This document shows, piece by piece, positions 26,650-35,289 of a stretch of 64,000 nt of DNA. Both the position numbers and the translations under genes were made by a program. Under the pieces are notes generated by a model that did no database searches, had not been told where the DNA came from, and saw only the letters and a program-made list of their open reading frames with translations. Numbering within the stretch: position 1 is the stretch's first letter; each line of letters starts with the position of its first letter. The stretch covers positions 1,178,001-1,242,000 of the forward strand of contig OZ220706.1 of assembly GCA_965116695.1 (NCBI GenBank), in the 5' to 3' direction. The DNA comes from JAJDTT01 sp965116695. GTDB lineage: Bacteria > Acidobacteriota > UBA6911 > RPQK01 > JAJDTT01.

Positions 26650-28004
26650 GCGGCGGGAAGGCGATCCAGTTGGAGAGGGTCCTCGAGCTTGTCTACCGTG
26701 CGGGTCTGGCGGCGGTGGATCCGGGCCAGGCGGTTCGAGACTCCTTGTTCCTGGACGACGAAGTGCTTCGCGTGGGTAACCGGACCTACCCGCTGAGGGA
26801 GTTCCGCAGGGTCTTCCTGGCAGGGGCCGGCAAGGCCGCCGTTCCCATGGCCGGCGCCGTCGAGCAGATCCTGGGAGATCGTCTGACCAATGGCCTGGTG
26901 GTGGTCAAGTACCAGCACGGCGGAGTCCTGGGCAGAACCCGGGTGCTGGAGGCCGGGCATCCCGAACCGGATGAGAACGGCGTTGCCGCCGCGTCTCGGA
27001 TCCTGGAATTCCTGGACCGGAGCCTGACGTCCCGGGACCTTCTCCTGGTGCTCATCTCGGGGGGCGGGTCGGCCCTGACTCCCTGCCCCGTCCCGGGAAT
27101 CACGCTCTCCGACAAGCAGGCGGCCACCTCCGTCCTCTTGAACTCGGGCGCCACCATCCACGAGATCAACGCCATTCGGAAGCACCTGAGCCGTTTCAAG
27201 GGAGGCCGCCTGTTGCGGCACACCCACGGCGCCCGGGTGGTTTCCCTGCTCCTCTCCGACGTGGTCGGAGACGACTTGAGCAGCATCGCCTCGGGACCCA
27301 CCGTGCCCGATCCCACCCGCTTCGAAGACTGTCTCGAAATCCTGGGGCGGTACGGCATCCGGAACGCCGTGCCCGGCCCCGTGCTGCGGTATCTGCAGGA
27401 AGGCGCCGCCGGTGGAGCGGACGCCCCGCGGGAGACCCCGAAAGAGAACGACCCGGCCTTCGTGAAGGTCCAGAACCGGGTGGTGGGAAGCAACATCCTG
27501 GCACTGAAGGCGGCGGCAGCCGAATCCCGCCGCCTGGGTTTCGCTCCACTGATCCTCTCTTCTTCCATCTACGGCAACACGGAGGACGTGGCCAAGGTCC
27601 ACGTGGGCATCGCCCGGGAAGTGCTCCGGAGCGGCCTCCCGGTCGCCCCGCCCTGTTGCATCATCTCCGGAGGCGAGACCACGGTCAGAGTCACCGGATC
27701 GGGAAAAGGCGGCAGGAACCAGGAGTTCGCCCTCTGGTGCGCCCGGGAAATGGAGGGTTGGGGAAAGGAGCCGGTGCTCATCGCGTCCATCGGTTCCGAC
27801 GGCAACGATGGCCCCACCGACGCGGCCGGGGCCTGGGCCACACCGGAAACCACACGAAGGTCCCGCTTGCTGGGACTCGATCCCGAGTCCTACCTGGGAG
27901 CCAACGACTCCTACCACTTTTTCGAGAATTCGGGCGGCCTCATCATCACCGGCCCCACCCAGACCAACGTGATGGACCTCCGGTTCATCCTGGTCGGTTC
28001 CTGA
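26646..28004 (+). CDS. Glycerate 2-kinase (MOFRL family)
   Basis: 452 residues. It phosphorylates D-glycerate at C2 with ATP and feeds lower glycolysis. The N-terminal DUF4147 domain shows FLAGAGKAAVPMA, LLVLISGGGSALTP and NAIRKHLSRFKGGRL. The C-terminal MOFRL domain has the GRNQEFAL pattern and ASIGSDGNDGPTDAAGA. ATG 26646 overlaps the stop of the preceding gene (ATGA), giving translational coupling. Hydroxypyruvate/tartrate-type relatives exist, so the physiological route is not certain, but the kinase family is clear. Confidence 0.92.
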   Translation: MSGGKAIQLERVLELVYRAGLAAVDPGQAVRDSLFLDDEVLRVGNRTYPLREFRRVFLAGAGKAAVPMAGAVEQILGDRLTNGLVVVKYQHGGVLGRTRVLEAGHPEPDENGVAAASRILEFLDRSLTSRDLLLVLISGGGSALTPCPVPGITLSDKQAATSVLLNSGATIHEINAIRKHLSRFKGGRLLRHTHGARVVSLLLSDVVGDDLSSIASGPTVPDPTRFEDCLEILGRYGIRNAVPGPVLRYLQEGAAGGADAPRETPKENDPAFVKVQNRVVGSNILALKAAAAESRRLGFAPLILSSSIYGNTEDVAKVHVGIAREVLRSGLPVAPPCCIISGGETTVRVTGSGKGGRNQEFALWCAREMEGWGKEPVLIASIGSDGNDGPTDAAGAWATPETTRRSRLLGLDPESYLGANDSYHFFENSGGLIITGPTQTNVMDLRFILVGS

Positions 28005-28037
28005 AAGCCGAGGAAAGAGAAAAGAGGAGAGAGAAAA

Positions 28038-28088
28038 GAGTTGAAAGACCGGAACGGTCGCGCTCCGTTCAACGCTCTTTACTCTTTT
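28038..28088. terminator. Candidate bidirectional terminator between convergent genes
   Basis: GAGTTGAA (28038-28045) can pair with TTCAACGCTC (28068-28077). The stem is flanked by an A/G-rich tract on the left and TTTACTCTTTTTC on the right, which would give U-runs in both directions. It lies between the convergent glycerate kinase and ggt genes. Confidence 0.5.
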
Positions 28089-28090
28089 TC

Positions 28091-29836
28091 TCAGAAACCG
28101 CGGGCCTCGCCCCAGAGGCGCGGGTCGGCCACACCTTCCCGAAGGCCGCTGACGGGATCCACCCGGATGCAGTGGGCGTCGCCGATCCGGCCGCGATAGA
28201 CCACTTCGTGTCCCAGAGACTCCAACTCGGCTTCGACCTCCCGGGACAGGGCCCCGGTTTCGGCGACGATCCGGTCGGGCATCCACTGGTGGTGGATCCG
28301 GGGCTCGTCGACCGCCTCGTACAGATCCATTCCCTCGTCCAACACGTTGAGAATGATCTGCAGAACCGTGTTGATGATGGTGGGTCCGCCGGGACTCCCC
28401 AGAACCAGCAACACCTTGCCGTCCTGCTTGACGAGAGTGGGCGTCATGGCGCTCAGCGGCCGTTTCCCGGGAGCGATGGCGTTGGCCTGACCCTGGAGCA
28501 GTCCGAACATGTTGGGGATTCCCGGGCGGGAGGTGAAGTCGTCCATTTCGTTGTTCAGCAGGAACCCGGCTCCCTTGACGGTGACGCCGGAACCGAAATT
28601 GCCGTTGATTGTCGTAGTGATGGCCACCGCGCTACCCGCGGGATCCACCACCGAGAGATGCGTGGTCTGGGACGACTCCTCGGCAAGCTCACCCGCGGCC
28701 ACCTGGCGGCTCTCGGTGGCGGCCGTCTCGTCCAGATCCGCCAGCCGTTCCCGGGCATGTTCCCGGGACAGGAGCCGGTCGACGGGCACCTCGGCGAAAT
28801 CCGCGTCTCCCATGGTCGCGGCCCGGTCGGCGAAGGCCCGGCGCATGCACTCCGCCAGAAGGTGAAGGCGCGCCGCGGTGTCCGGCCGGCGTCCCGCCAA
28901 CTCCAGCATGTTCAGCATCTCGATGAGGATCACGCCCCCGGAGCTGGGAGGACCCATGGACACGACCTCATAGCCCCGGTAACGGCCCCGGACCGGAGGG
29001 CGGATCCGGGCGACATAGTTGGCCAGGTCTTCCCGCGTCATGATCCCGCCGTGAGCCTCCATCTCCCGCTCGATCAGCTCGGCGATCCCGCCCCGGTAGA
29101 AGGCCTCGGCGCCATCCCGGGCAACGGCCTCCAGCGTGCGCGCCAAGTCGGGCTGAGTGAAGGTTCGCCCGGGCGCCAGGGGACTTCCGCCCGGCAGGAA
29201 GATGCGCCGGGTCTCGTCGAATCGCTCCAGGAGGGGAGCGGCCGACTCCAGCGATCGAGAGAAGTGTTCTTCCACCACGAAGCCGTTCCGGGCCAGATCG
29301 ATGGCCGGCTCCAGCAAACGTCGCCAGGGAAGGGTCCCGAAACGGCTCCAGGCCAGGTGGAGCCCGGCCACGGACCCGGGAACTCCCGAGGCCAGATAAC
29401 CGACGGTGGACAACTCCGGAACCACCTCTCCCGCGGCGTCCAGGTACATGTCGCGGCCGGCGCCGCCCGGAGCCATCTCGCGATAGTCCACGGCGATCTC
29501 CCGGCCGGTTTCGGCGTCGTGGTAGAGCAGGAACCCCCCGCCTCCCACGTTGCCGGCAATGGGGTGCACGACGGCGAGCGCGAAGCTCACGGCGACGGCG
29601 GCGTCGATGGCGTTCCCACCCTCTCGCATGACGGCGACCCCCGCCTGGCTCGCCAGCGAATGGGAGCTGACCACCATCCCCCGGGAAGCGACGGCGGGGC
29701 CGGGAGCCGCCACCTCGGGACGGCAGGAGAGGAGACCCGAGGTGAAAAAGAGGATCAATACCCAGCCCGAAAGCCTCGATTCTCGGTTCGTCGCCCGCAG
29801 CCGGAGTACAGATGCCGCACGGTGGAACGAAATCAT
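28091..29836 (-). CDS. ggt: Gamma-glutamyltransferase, lipoprotein form
   Basis: 581 residues. It hydrolyses glutathione and other gamma-glutamyl peptides, or transfers the gamma-glutamyl group. The precursor cleaves itself before the nucleophile Thr391 in SSQTTHLSVVD. The motifs GNAIDAAVAV, HPIAGNVGGGGF and PLSAMTPTLV are intact, and the SPGGPTIINTVLQ segment is near the C-terminus. The N-terminus carries a lipobox (SGLLSC, Cys38), so it is probably anchored to a membrane rather than free in the periplasm. It is convergent with the glycerate kinase gene. LarE is encoded upstream on the same strand, 59 bp away. Confidence 0.95.
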   Translation of the reverse strand: MISFHRAASVLRLRATNRESRLSGWVLILFFTSGLLSCRPEVAAPGPAVASRGMVVSSHSLASQAGVAVMREGGNAIDAAVAVSFALAVVHPIAGNVGGGGFLLYHDAETGREIAVDYREMAPGGAGRDMYLDAAGEVVPELSTVGYLASGVPGSVAGLHLAWSRFGTLPWRRLLEPAIDLARNGFVVEEHFSRSLESAAPLLERFDETRRIFLPGGSPLAPGRTFTQPDLARTLEAVARDGAEAFYRGGIAELIEREMEAHGGIMTREDLANYVARIRPPVRGRYRGYEVVSMGPPSSGGVILIEMLNMLELAGRRPDTAARLHLLAECMRRAFADRAATMGDADFAEVPVDRLLSREHARERLADLDETAATESRQVAAGELAEESSQTTHLSVVDPAGSAVAITTTINGNFGSGVTVKGAGFLLNNEMDDFTSRPGIPNMFGLLQGQANAIAPGKRPLSAMTPTLVKQDGKVLLVLGSPGGPTIINTVLQIILNVLDEGMDLYEAVDEPRIHHQWMPDRIVAETGALSREVEAELESLGHEVVYRGRIGDAHCIRVDPVSGLREGVADPRLWGEARGF

Positions 29837-29895
29837 GGTGTGATTCCGGCTATTCGAGATGGCGTCCAGGAGTCAATGGGTCAGGGTTCCGGGCG

Positions 29896-30765
29896 TCAGG
29901 TGTTCTTGGCGTCCCCGGAAGAAAGTTCCAGGTTGACCACCTGATTCAGGGAGCCGGATCGAAAGCTCTGCAAGTCCAGAGTCACGTACCGGTACCCCAG
30001 GGCGCGGAGCTTGCGGTTGATGTCGTCGAAAAGATCCGGATCCATCAGCTTATGGCGTTCCGTCCGGTCGACCTCGATCCGCGCCAGTTCCTCATGGTGA
30101 CGCACGCGGAAGCTGACCACCCCCAGGCTCCGGATGCAGGCCTCGGCCGCGTCGACCTGTTGCAGCTTCTCCTCGGTGATGGCGACACCGTAGGGGAAGC
30201 GGGAGGAGAGGCACGGCATGGCCGGAAGGTCCCAGGTGGGGAGGCCCCACTTGAGAGACTGAGACCGGATCTCGTCCTTGCTCAGTTTCACGTCGATGAA
30301 CGGACTCAGGACGCCCTGCTCGCGGGAGGCGCGCCGGCCGGGCCGGTAGTCGCCGATGTCGTCCATGTTGGAGCCGTCCAGAATCGCTTCCGCATTCCAT
30401 TCCCGGAGCAGTCTCTTCAGGTGGACGTAGAGTTCGTCCTTGCAGAAGTAGCAGCGATTGGTGGGATTCCGGGCGTAGTCGGGATTGTCCATCTCCCGGG
30501 TCTCGATCAGCGTGTGATTCAACCGGTAACGCCGGGCGAAGTCCAGAGCCAGACTTCGCTGGTACCCGGAAACCGAAGGCGACAGGGCCGTGACGGCCCG
30601 CGACTCGCTGCCCAATACGCGATGGGCGCAGAACGCCAGGTAACTGCTGTCGACGCCGCCGCTGAAGGCCACGACCACCCGGCGATAACGCTCAAGGTAC
30701 TGAAAAAGATTCTTTTCCTTCTCTTCGGGATCCACTGCCGCGATTCTATCACCCGGAGCGGGCAT
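29896..30765 (-). CDS. larE: ATP-dependent sulfur transferase LarE, three-cysteine type
   Basis: 289 residues. It supplies sulfur to the pyridinium bis(thiocarboxylate) precursor of the nickel-pincer cofactor of lactate racemase and related enzymes. The PP-loop SGGVDS is at 35-40. Cys105 and Cys108 (RCYFC) together with Cys185 (MPCLSSR) form the three-Cys set associated with [4Fe-4S]-dependent LarE, as opposed to the single sacrificial Cys of Lactobacillus LarE. ATG 30765 is chosen because homology starts soon after it; upstream codons look non-coding. No larA, larB or larC is in the window. It is divergent from a VWFA gene. Confidence 0.93.
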   Translation of the reverse strand: MPAPGDRIAAVDPEEKEKNLFQYLERYRRVVVAFSGGVDSSYLAFCAHRVLGSESRAVTALSPSVSGYQRSLALDFARRYRLNHTLIETREMDNPDYARNPTNRCYFCKDELYVHLKRLLREWNAEAILDGSNMDDIGDYRPGRRASREQGVLSPFIDVKLSKDEIRSQSLKWGLPTWDLPAMPCLSSRFPYGVAITEEKLQQVDAAEACIRSLGVVSFRVRHHEELARIEVDRTERHKLMDPDLFDDINRKLRALGYRYVTLDLQSFRSGSLNQVVNLELSSGDAKNT

Positions 30766-30889
30766 GAGAAATGAGGAGCGGATCCGGTTGGATTTACGAA
30801 CCCGTTCACGGCCCCGGTCCCGGTTGGGAGACTCCCCGTATGTTAGTATGAATGCTATCCAACCGGCGTCCGCAAGCCTGGGAGAAACC

Positions 30890-31921
30890 ATGAAACCAAC
30901 GCCAAGACTTCTGTTGCTGGCCGCTCTCCTCTGTACCGTCGGACTGGAGCAAACGGCGGCCCTGGCCGTGAACCAGGGGTCGGACCGCGAATCCCGGCGG
31001 ATCGAGGAGGAACGGGATCGGCCCCAGGGACGGGCCGCCCTGACGGTGGAGGTCGATCAGGTGCGGTTGGACGTCACGGTCCGCGACCGCAAGGGGAATC
31101 TGATCCAAGGGCTCCAGCAAGAGCACTTCGACGTCTACGAAAACAAGGTGAAGCAGAAGCTCACCCACTTCAGCCCCATCGAAGCTCCCATTACGGCCGT
31201 GCTCGTGACCGAATACAGCGCCGTCCTGCCGTGGGAGATGCTCTACGAGGCCTGGCTCGGGTCCCGAATCTTCGCGGAGAACATGCGCAAGGACGACTGG
31301 ATCGCCGTCGTCGCCTACGACCTGAAACCGGAAATCCTGGTGGACTTCACCCAGGACAAATACGAAGTCTATCGAGCCCTCCAGCGCCTGAACTACCCCG
31401 GCTTCCGGGAGAGCAATCTCTACGACACCATCTTCGACGTCCTGGATCGTATCGAGGAGGCGGAGGGCAAGACTGCCGTCGTGCTCATCTCGTCCGGGCT
31501 CGATACCTTCAGCCGAAAGAACATGGGAGAGGCCCTGGACAAGGTCAAGAGAACCAACGCGGTGATCTATCCCATCAGCATCGGCCAGAACATGAGGCTC
31601 CGGTACGAAGACCGTTTTTCCAGCACGACGAGGATGGACTTCTACCAGGCCGACGTGGTCTTGAAGGAGATGGCCAAGTACACCGGAGGAGAGGCGTTCT
31701 TCCCCCGCTTCGTGACCCAGTTCCCCAACATCTTTATGACCATCGCGAATCTGCTGCGGAACCAGTACTCCTTGGGCTATATCTCGACCAACACCAAGAA
31801 GGACGGAAAGCTGCGCCGGATCAAGGTGGAAGTGAAGGTGGACGTCGACGGGGACGGCAAGATCGACAAGCTCAAGGTCGCCCACCGGAGAGGCTACCTG
31901 GCCGAGAAGAAAGAACGGTAG
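30890..31921 (+). CDS. Secreted VWFA-related protein lacking the MIDAS motif
   Basis: 343 residues with a signal peptide (1-25). The N-terminal sandwich is typical (VRLDVTVRDRKGNLIQGL, EHFDVYENKVKQKLTHF). Where other members have DxSxS, this protein has TEYSA at about 107-111, so the metal-ion-dependent adhesion site cannot form in the usual way. The rest of the fold is kept: ESNLYDTIFDVLDRIEE, AVVLISSGLDTFS, and NLLRNQYSLGYISTN. Near the end is a DVDGDGKID segment like a calcium-binding loop. The start at ATG 30890 gives the signal peptide. Confidence 0.85.
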   Translation: MKPTPRLLLLAALLCTVGLEQTAALAVNQGSDRESRRIEEERDRPQGRAALTVEVDQVRLDVTVRDRKGNLIQGLQQEHFDVYENKVKQKLTHFSPIEAPITAVLVTEYSAVLPWEMLYEAWLGSRIFAENMRKDDWIAVVAYDLKPEILVDFTQDKYEVYRALQRLNYPGFRESNLYDTIFDVLDRIEEAEGKTAVVLISSGLDTFSRKNMGEALDKVKRTNAVIYPISIGQNMRLRYEDRFSSTTRMDFYQADVVLKEMAKYTGGEAFFPRFVTQFPNIFMTIANLLRNQYSLGYISTNTKKDGKLRRIKVEVKVDVDGDGKIDKLKVAHRRGYLAEKKER

Positions 31922-31948
31922 GGGCGCCCCTTGTGTGGGTGCCCTCTT
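31921..31948. repeat. Family C dispersed repeat copy
   Basis: GGGGCGCCCCTTGTGTGGGT, continuing to GCCCTCTT, is nearly the reverse complement of 44904-44931. The outer parts are self-complementary (GGGC/GCCC). It begins at the last base of the VWFA stop codon. A third, partial copy is at about 47951-47978. Confidence 0.6.
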
Positions 31949-32025
31949 CAGGGCAAAAAGAACAAGACGTGGCGGGATGAAGATTCGGCGATCGAGGGTC
32001 GCCGCTCCTGCCGGGGATCCAATCC

Positions 32026-33162
32026 TTACTTCTCGCTCCTCACTCCCCGCGGTTCCTCCCGCCTGCCTCCCGCACCGCGCACCGGAATGCTCAGCTGCTC
32101 CACCACGTTCAGGTTGAAGCCCTCCAGGCCGACGATCTTTTTGGGGTGGTTGGTGAGCACCCGGATGTTGCGTAGACCCAGATCGGCCAGAATCTGGGCT
32201 CCGACGCCATAGTCCCGGAAATTGGCGGGATACTGGATCTCTCCGGTGATCTCCCGCAACAGCCGGTCCTCCTTGTCGGTGTACCTGAGATAGACCAGGA
32301 CCCCCCGGCCCTCGGCCTGGATCAACTCCAGGGCCTTCCGCAGCTCGCGTCCCGAGTCATGTTTCAGTCCGGAGAAGACGTCTCCCAGCAGCAAAGCGGA
32401 GTGGACTCGAACCAGGACCGGCTTATCGGTGTTCACCCTGCCCTTGGTCAGCACCACGTGACGGTTCCCGTCCAGCTCATTCTCATACAGCACCAGTTGG
32501 AACCGCCCCTGCTCACACTCGAAGGGAGTCTCCTGGATGCGTTTGACGAACCGCTCCGTCCGGAGCCTGAACTTCATCAGGTCGACGACCGATACGATCT
32601 TGATGTTGTGCCGCGCGGCGAAACGCTGGAGGTCGGGCAACCGCGCCATGGTGCCGTCCTCGTTCATGATCTCGCAGATGACGCCGGCCGGGTCGAGGCC
32701 TGCGATCCGGGCCAGGTCCACGGCCGCTTCGGTCTGGCCGGCCCGTTCCAGTACGCCGCCGGGCCGGGCCCGGAGCGGGAAGACGTGCCCCGGCCGGATC
32801 AAGTCTTCCGGATCGGTGCGGGGGTCGATGGCGGTCAGGATGGTGGTGGCGCGGTCCGCGGCCGAGATTCCAGTGGAGACGTTCCGGCGGCCCTCGATGC
32901 TGACGCAGAAGGCGGTCTCGTACATCGACTCGTTCCTGGAGACCATGAGCGGGATCTCCAGCCGGTCCAGCCGTTCGGGAGTCATGGGCATGCAGATCAG
33001 GCCGCGTCCGTGGGTGGCCATGAAGTTGATGCTCTCCGGCGTCACCCGTTCGGCCGCCATGGTCAAGTCCCCTTCGTTTTCACGGTCCTCCTCGTCCACC
33101 ACGATGATCATCTTGCCGTCGTAGATGTCCTCGATGGCGCTCTCGATGGAATCCAGGCTCAT
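32026..33162 (-). CDS. ribB: 3,4-dihydroxy-2-butanone-4-phosphate synthase with inactive GTP cyclohydrolase II domain (RibBX type)
   Basis: 378 residues. Residues 1-200 are a complete DHBP synthase (DEEDRENEGDL, GHVFPLRARPGGVLER, GQTEAAVDLARIAG, CEIMNEDG), which makes the four-carbon unit of riboflavin from ribulose 5-phosphate. Residues 205-360 keep the GTP cyclohydrolase II fold, but all three zinc cysteines are gone: the positions of Cys54, Cys65 and Cys67 of E. coli RibA are Leu257, His268 and Ser270 (HSALLLGDVFSGLKHDSG). The catalytic loop after GRGVLVYLRY is also changed. The domain should not open GTP, so another RibA must exist elsewhere. It ends the rluB-ribE-hypothetical-ribB run. 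Confidence 0.92.
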   Translation of the reverse strand: MSLDSIESAIEDIYDGKMIIVVDEEDRENEGDLTMAAERVTPESINFMATHGRGLICMPMTPERLDRLEIPLMVSRNESMYETAFCVSIEGRRNVSTGISAADRATTILTAIDPRTDPEDLIRPGHVFPLRARPGGVLERAGQTEAAVDLARIAGLDPAGVICEIMNEDGTMARLPDLQRFAARHNIKIVSVVDLMKFRLRTERFVKRIQETPFECEQGRFQLVLYENELDGNRHVVLTKGRVNTDKPVLVRVHSALLLGDVFSGLKHDSGRELRKALELIQAEGRGVLVYLRYTDKEDRLLREITGEIQYPANFRDYGVGAQILADLGLRNIRVLTNHPKKIVGLEGFNLNVVEQLSIPVRGAGGRREEPRGVRSEK

Positions 33163-33189
33163 GTCTGAAGACTACTCCTGCAATCGCCC

Positions 33190-33819
33190 CTACTTCACCG
33201 GCGGGAGCCGGCGAAGCCAACGCAGCGAAACCTGGGACCGGGTCTGAAAACTGACCATGGCGAGACGATACTTGCGCTCCGTATATTCCAGAAGGATCGG
33301 ATTGTCCGGGTCCTTCAACAACACCCATTCGGCGCCCCGATCATCCTCCGCCCGGATGACGGACACCTCGTGCGGGCGCCGATTCACGCTGAGCCGGAAA
33401 CGATCTTCCTCCAGCAATTCGAGCTTGCGGGGAAAGCGGTTCACCTTGATTCGGGTCCTGCCCCTGGACACGAGTTCTCCATAGATCTTCCGCGAGAACC
33501 AGATCGTCATGACCTTCTTGGACTCCTTCTCCACACCCGGTTCGAAGAGTCCGAAGAGACTGAAACTGGTCCCGTTGAGCACGGAGTTGCGAAAGAGATG
33601 GAGGGTCCCCTGATTGGCGAAGGACTCCCACTCCAGAACCACGTCGGGACCGAAACGAGCCAACCGCAAGATCCACTCCCGTTCCACGGGGCCCGAGTAG
33701 CTCTTGTAGATGAGAACCGAGTTGGGCCCCACCTCTAAGGATCCGGCGCCTGCCGCCTTCGAGCTAGCCGGAAAAATCAGCAGGCTGCCCAGTATGGTGA
33801 CGAACGTGGTTTTCCACAT
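33190..33819 (-). CDS. Hypothetical secreted protein in riboflavin operon
   Basis: 209 residues with a signal peptide (about 1-22, TTFVTILGSLLIFPASSKA). The remainder is rich in beta strands and basic residues (SRKIYGEL, RTRIKVNRFPRKLELLEEDRFRL); no domain was recognised. Its first 56 bases overlap the 3' end of ribE in another frame, an unusually long overlap that implies coupling or a mis-set start; no later in-frame ATG preserves the signal peptide. It lies 27 bp before ribB. The only hint of function is its place between two riboflavin genes. Confidence 0.6.
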   Translation of the reverse strand: MWKTTFVTILGSLLIFPASSKAAGAGSLEVGPNSVLIYKSYSGPVEREWILRLARFGPDVVLEWESFANQGTLHLFRNSVLNGTSFSLFGLFEPGVEKESKKVMTIWFSRKIYGELVSRGRTRIKVNRFPRKLELLEEDRFRLSVNRRPHEVSVIRAEDDRGAEWVLLKDPDNPILLEYTERKYRLAMVSFQTRSQVSLRWLRRLPPVK

Positions 33820-34384
33820 ACTTGCTGATCAGGTCCGCTTCCAGGTTCACTCGATCCCCGACCGTCATCGTCCCGAAGTTGGTGACCGCCATGGTGTGGG
33901 GGATGATTGTGGCCTCAAACCCCTTGGAATTCAACGCCGACAGGGTCAGGCTCACGCCGTTGACGGCGATGCTCCCCTTGAACGTACAGTAGCGCAACAC
34001 TTCCGCCGGCGCTTCGATCCGGAAGATCCACGAGTTCCCTTCGGGCTGCTTGGAGACCAGGCGTCCGGGCGCGTCCACGTGCCCCTGTACCAGGTGGCCC
34101 CCCAGGAAATCGGAAAGCCTCGCCGCCGGCTCCAGGTTCAGCGGGTCTCCGACTCGTTTGTCCGAAAGATTGGTGCGGAGCAGGGTCTCGGGGGTCGCCT
34201 CCACCTGGAAGGCCTCCTCGGTCATGCGAAACACGGTGAGGCACACGCCGTCCACGCTGATGCTGTGGCCGATCTCCAACTCCCCGAGGAGCCCGGGGCT
34301 GCATTGCAGGGTCAGCCTCGCGCCCCAAGGCCCCATCTCCTGCTCCCTGATCGGAGCCGTTTCCCGTACGATCCCGGTGAACAT
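33764..34384 (-). CDS. ribE: Riboflavin synthase, alpha subunit
   Basis: 206 residues. It dismutates two molecules of 6,7-dimethyl-8-ribityllumazine into riboflavin and a pyrimidine. Two similar lumazine-binding barrels are visible: residues 1-96, with MFTGIV, GHSISVDGVCLTVF and ATPETLLRTNL; and 97-195, with GHLVQGHVDAPG, GSIAVNGVSLTL and IIPHTMAVTNFG. The N-terminal MFTGIV is characteristic. It follows rluB by 7 bp. The lumazine synthase gene is not in the window. Confidence 0.96.
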   Translation of the reverse strand: MFTGIVRETAPIREQEMGPWGARLTLQCSPGLLGELEIGHSISVDGVCLTVFRMTEEAFQVEATPETLLRTNLSDKRVGDPLNLEPAARLSDFLGGHLVQGHVDAPGRLVSKQPEGNSWIFRIEAPAEVLRYCTFKGSIAVNGVSLTLSALNSKGFEATIIPHTMAVTNFGTMTVGDRVNLEADLISKYVENHVRHHTGQPADFSG

Positions 34385-34391
34385 CCGATTT

Positions 34392-35165
34392 CTAGCCTCG
34401 CTTCACGGCTTGCCGCCGGGCCAGTTTACTACGACGGGGACTGACATCCTCCCGGCTCGCCGCTCGATTCCCCCGCTTGAGCCGGCGGACCTCCCAATCC
34501 GCAAGTTTCCGGTATTGTCCCGGCGCCAGCCGTCCCAGCCTCAACGGGCCGATGGCGACCCGTCTCAGTTTCATGACCAGGTGCCCGATGACCCCGAACA
34601 TGATTCGGAGCTGCCGGTTCCTCCCTTGCACCAGAACCACTTCGTACCAGGGGTTTTTCCCCGGCGTCAGCAAACGGATGCGGCGGACCGACATTCGTTT
34701 TCCCCTGGAACGAATGCCGCGCTGGAGTCGCCGAAGCGCGGCCGGCGAGGGGCACCCGGCCACCTTGACGTGGTAGACCTTTTCCAACCCACCGGCTCGG
34801 GTGACGGTCCGGACCAGGTCCCCGTCGTTGGTGAGCAGCATCAGGCCCTCGCTCTGAAAGTCCAGCCGGCCCGCGGGAACCAACCGGACCCGGGAGGGGA
34901 CCAGCTTGGTGACGACGGGCCGGCCGCGGGGATCGGAGACGGCGCTCAGGACACGCCGCGGCTTGTTCACGATGTAGTATTCGGTCTTCTCGGGACGCAG
35001 CAGGACACCGTCGATCCGCACCTCGTCCCGGGCCGGATCCGCCCGCGTTCCCAGCCGGTCGACGACTCTCCCATTGACCGTGACCCGGCCCTGCAGGATG
35101 AGCTCCTCCGACTTCCGCCGGGAAGCCAAACCGGCGTGGGCCATGATCTTCTGCAGACGCCACAT
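34392..35165 (-). CDS. 23S rRNA pseudouridine synthase, RluB/RsuA family
   Basis: 257 residues. An S4 RNA-binding domain (about 1-48, LQKIMAHAGLASRRKSEELI) is followed by a catalytic domain with the aspartate motif GRLDFQSEGL (Asp102) and the late RNRQLRIMF segment. It isomerises a specific uridine in rRNA; RluB (U2605 in E. coli) is the likely function in a genome of this kind, but RsuA/RluE/RluF specificity cannot be excluded from sequence alone. The basic C-terminal tail (about 225-257) is typical. It heads the riboflavin run, after a 185-bp gap with palindromes that separates it from scpB. Confidence 0.93.
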   Translation of the reverse strand: MWRLQKIMAHAGLASRRKSEELILQGRVTVNGRVVDRLGTRADPARDEVRIDGVLLRPEKTEYYIVNKPRRVLSAVSDPRGRPVVTKLVPSRVRLVPAGRLDFQSEGLMLLTNDGDLVRTVTRAGGLEKVYHVKVAGCPSPAALRRLQRGIRSRGKRMSVRRIRLLTPGKNPWYEVVLVQGRNRQLRIMFGVIGHLVMKLRRVAIGPLRLGRLAPGQYRKLADWEVRRLKRGNRAASREDVSPRRSKLARRQAVKRG

Positions 35166-35289
35166 CGTTCCCGCTAAATCTTACGCGCCAACGGGGGAAC
35201 TTCAGAAGGGCACTTTCCTGTCCCCCCGTCTTCCTGCTCCCCCTTTCCTTCGACAGCTCCTCGCCCGGCCCGCTGTCGCATTGAAGTTC

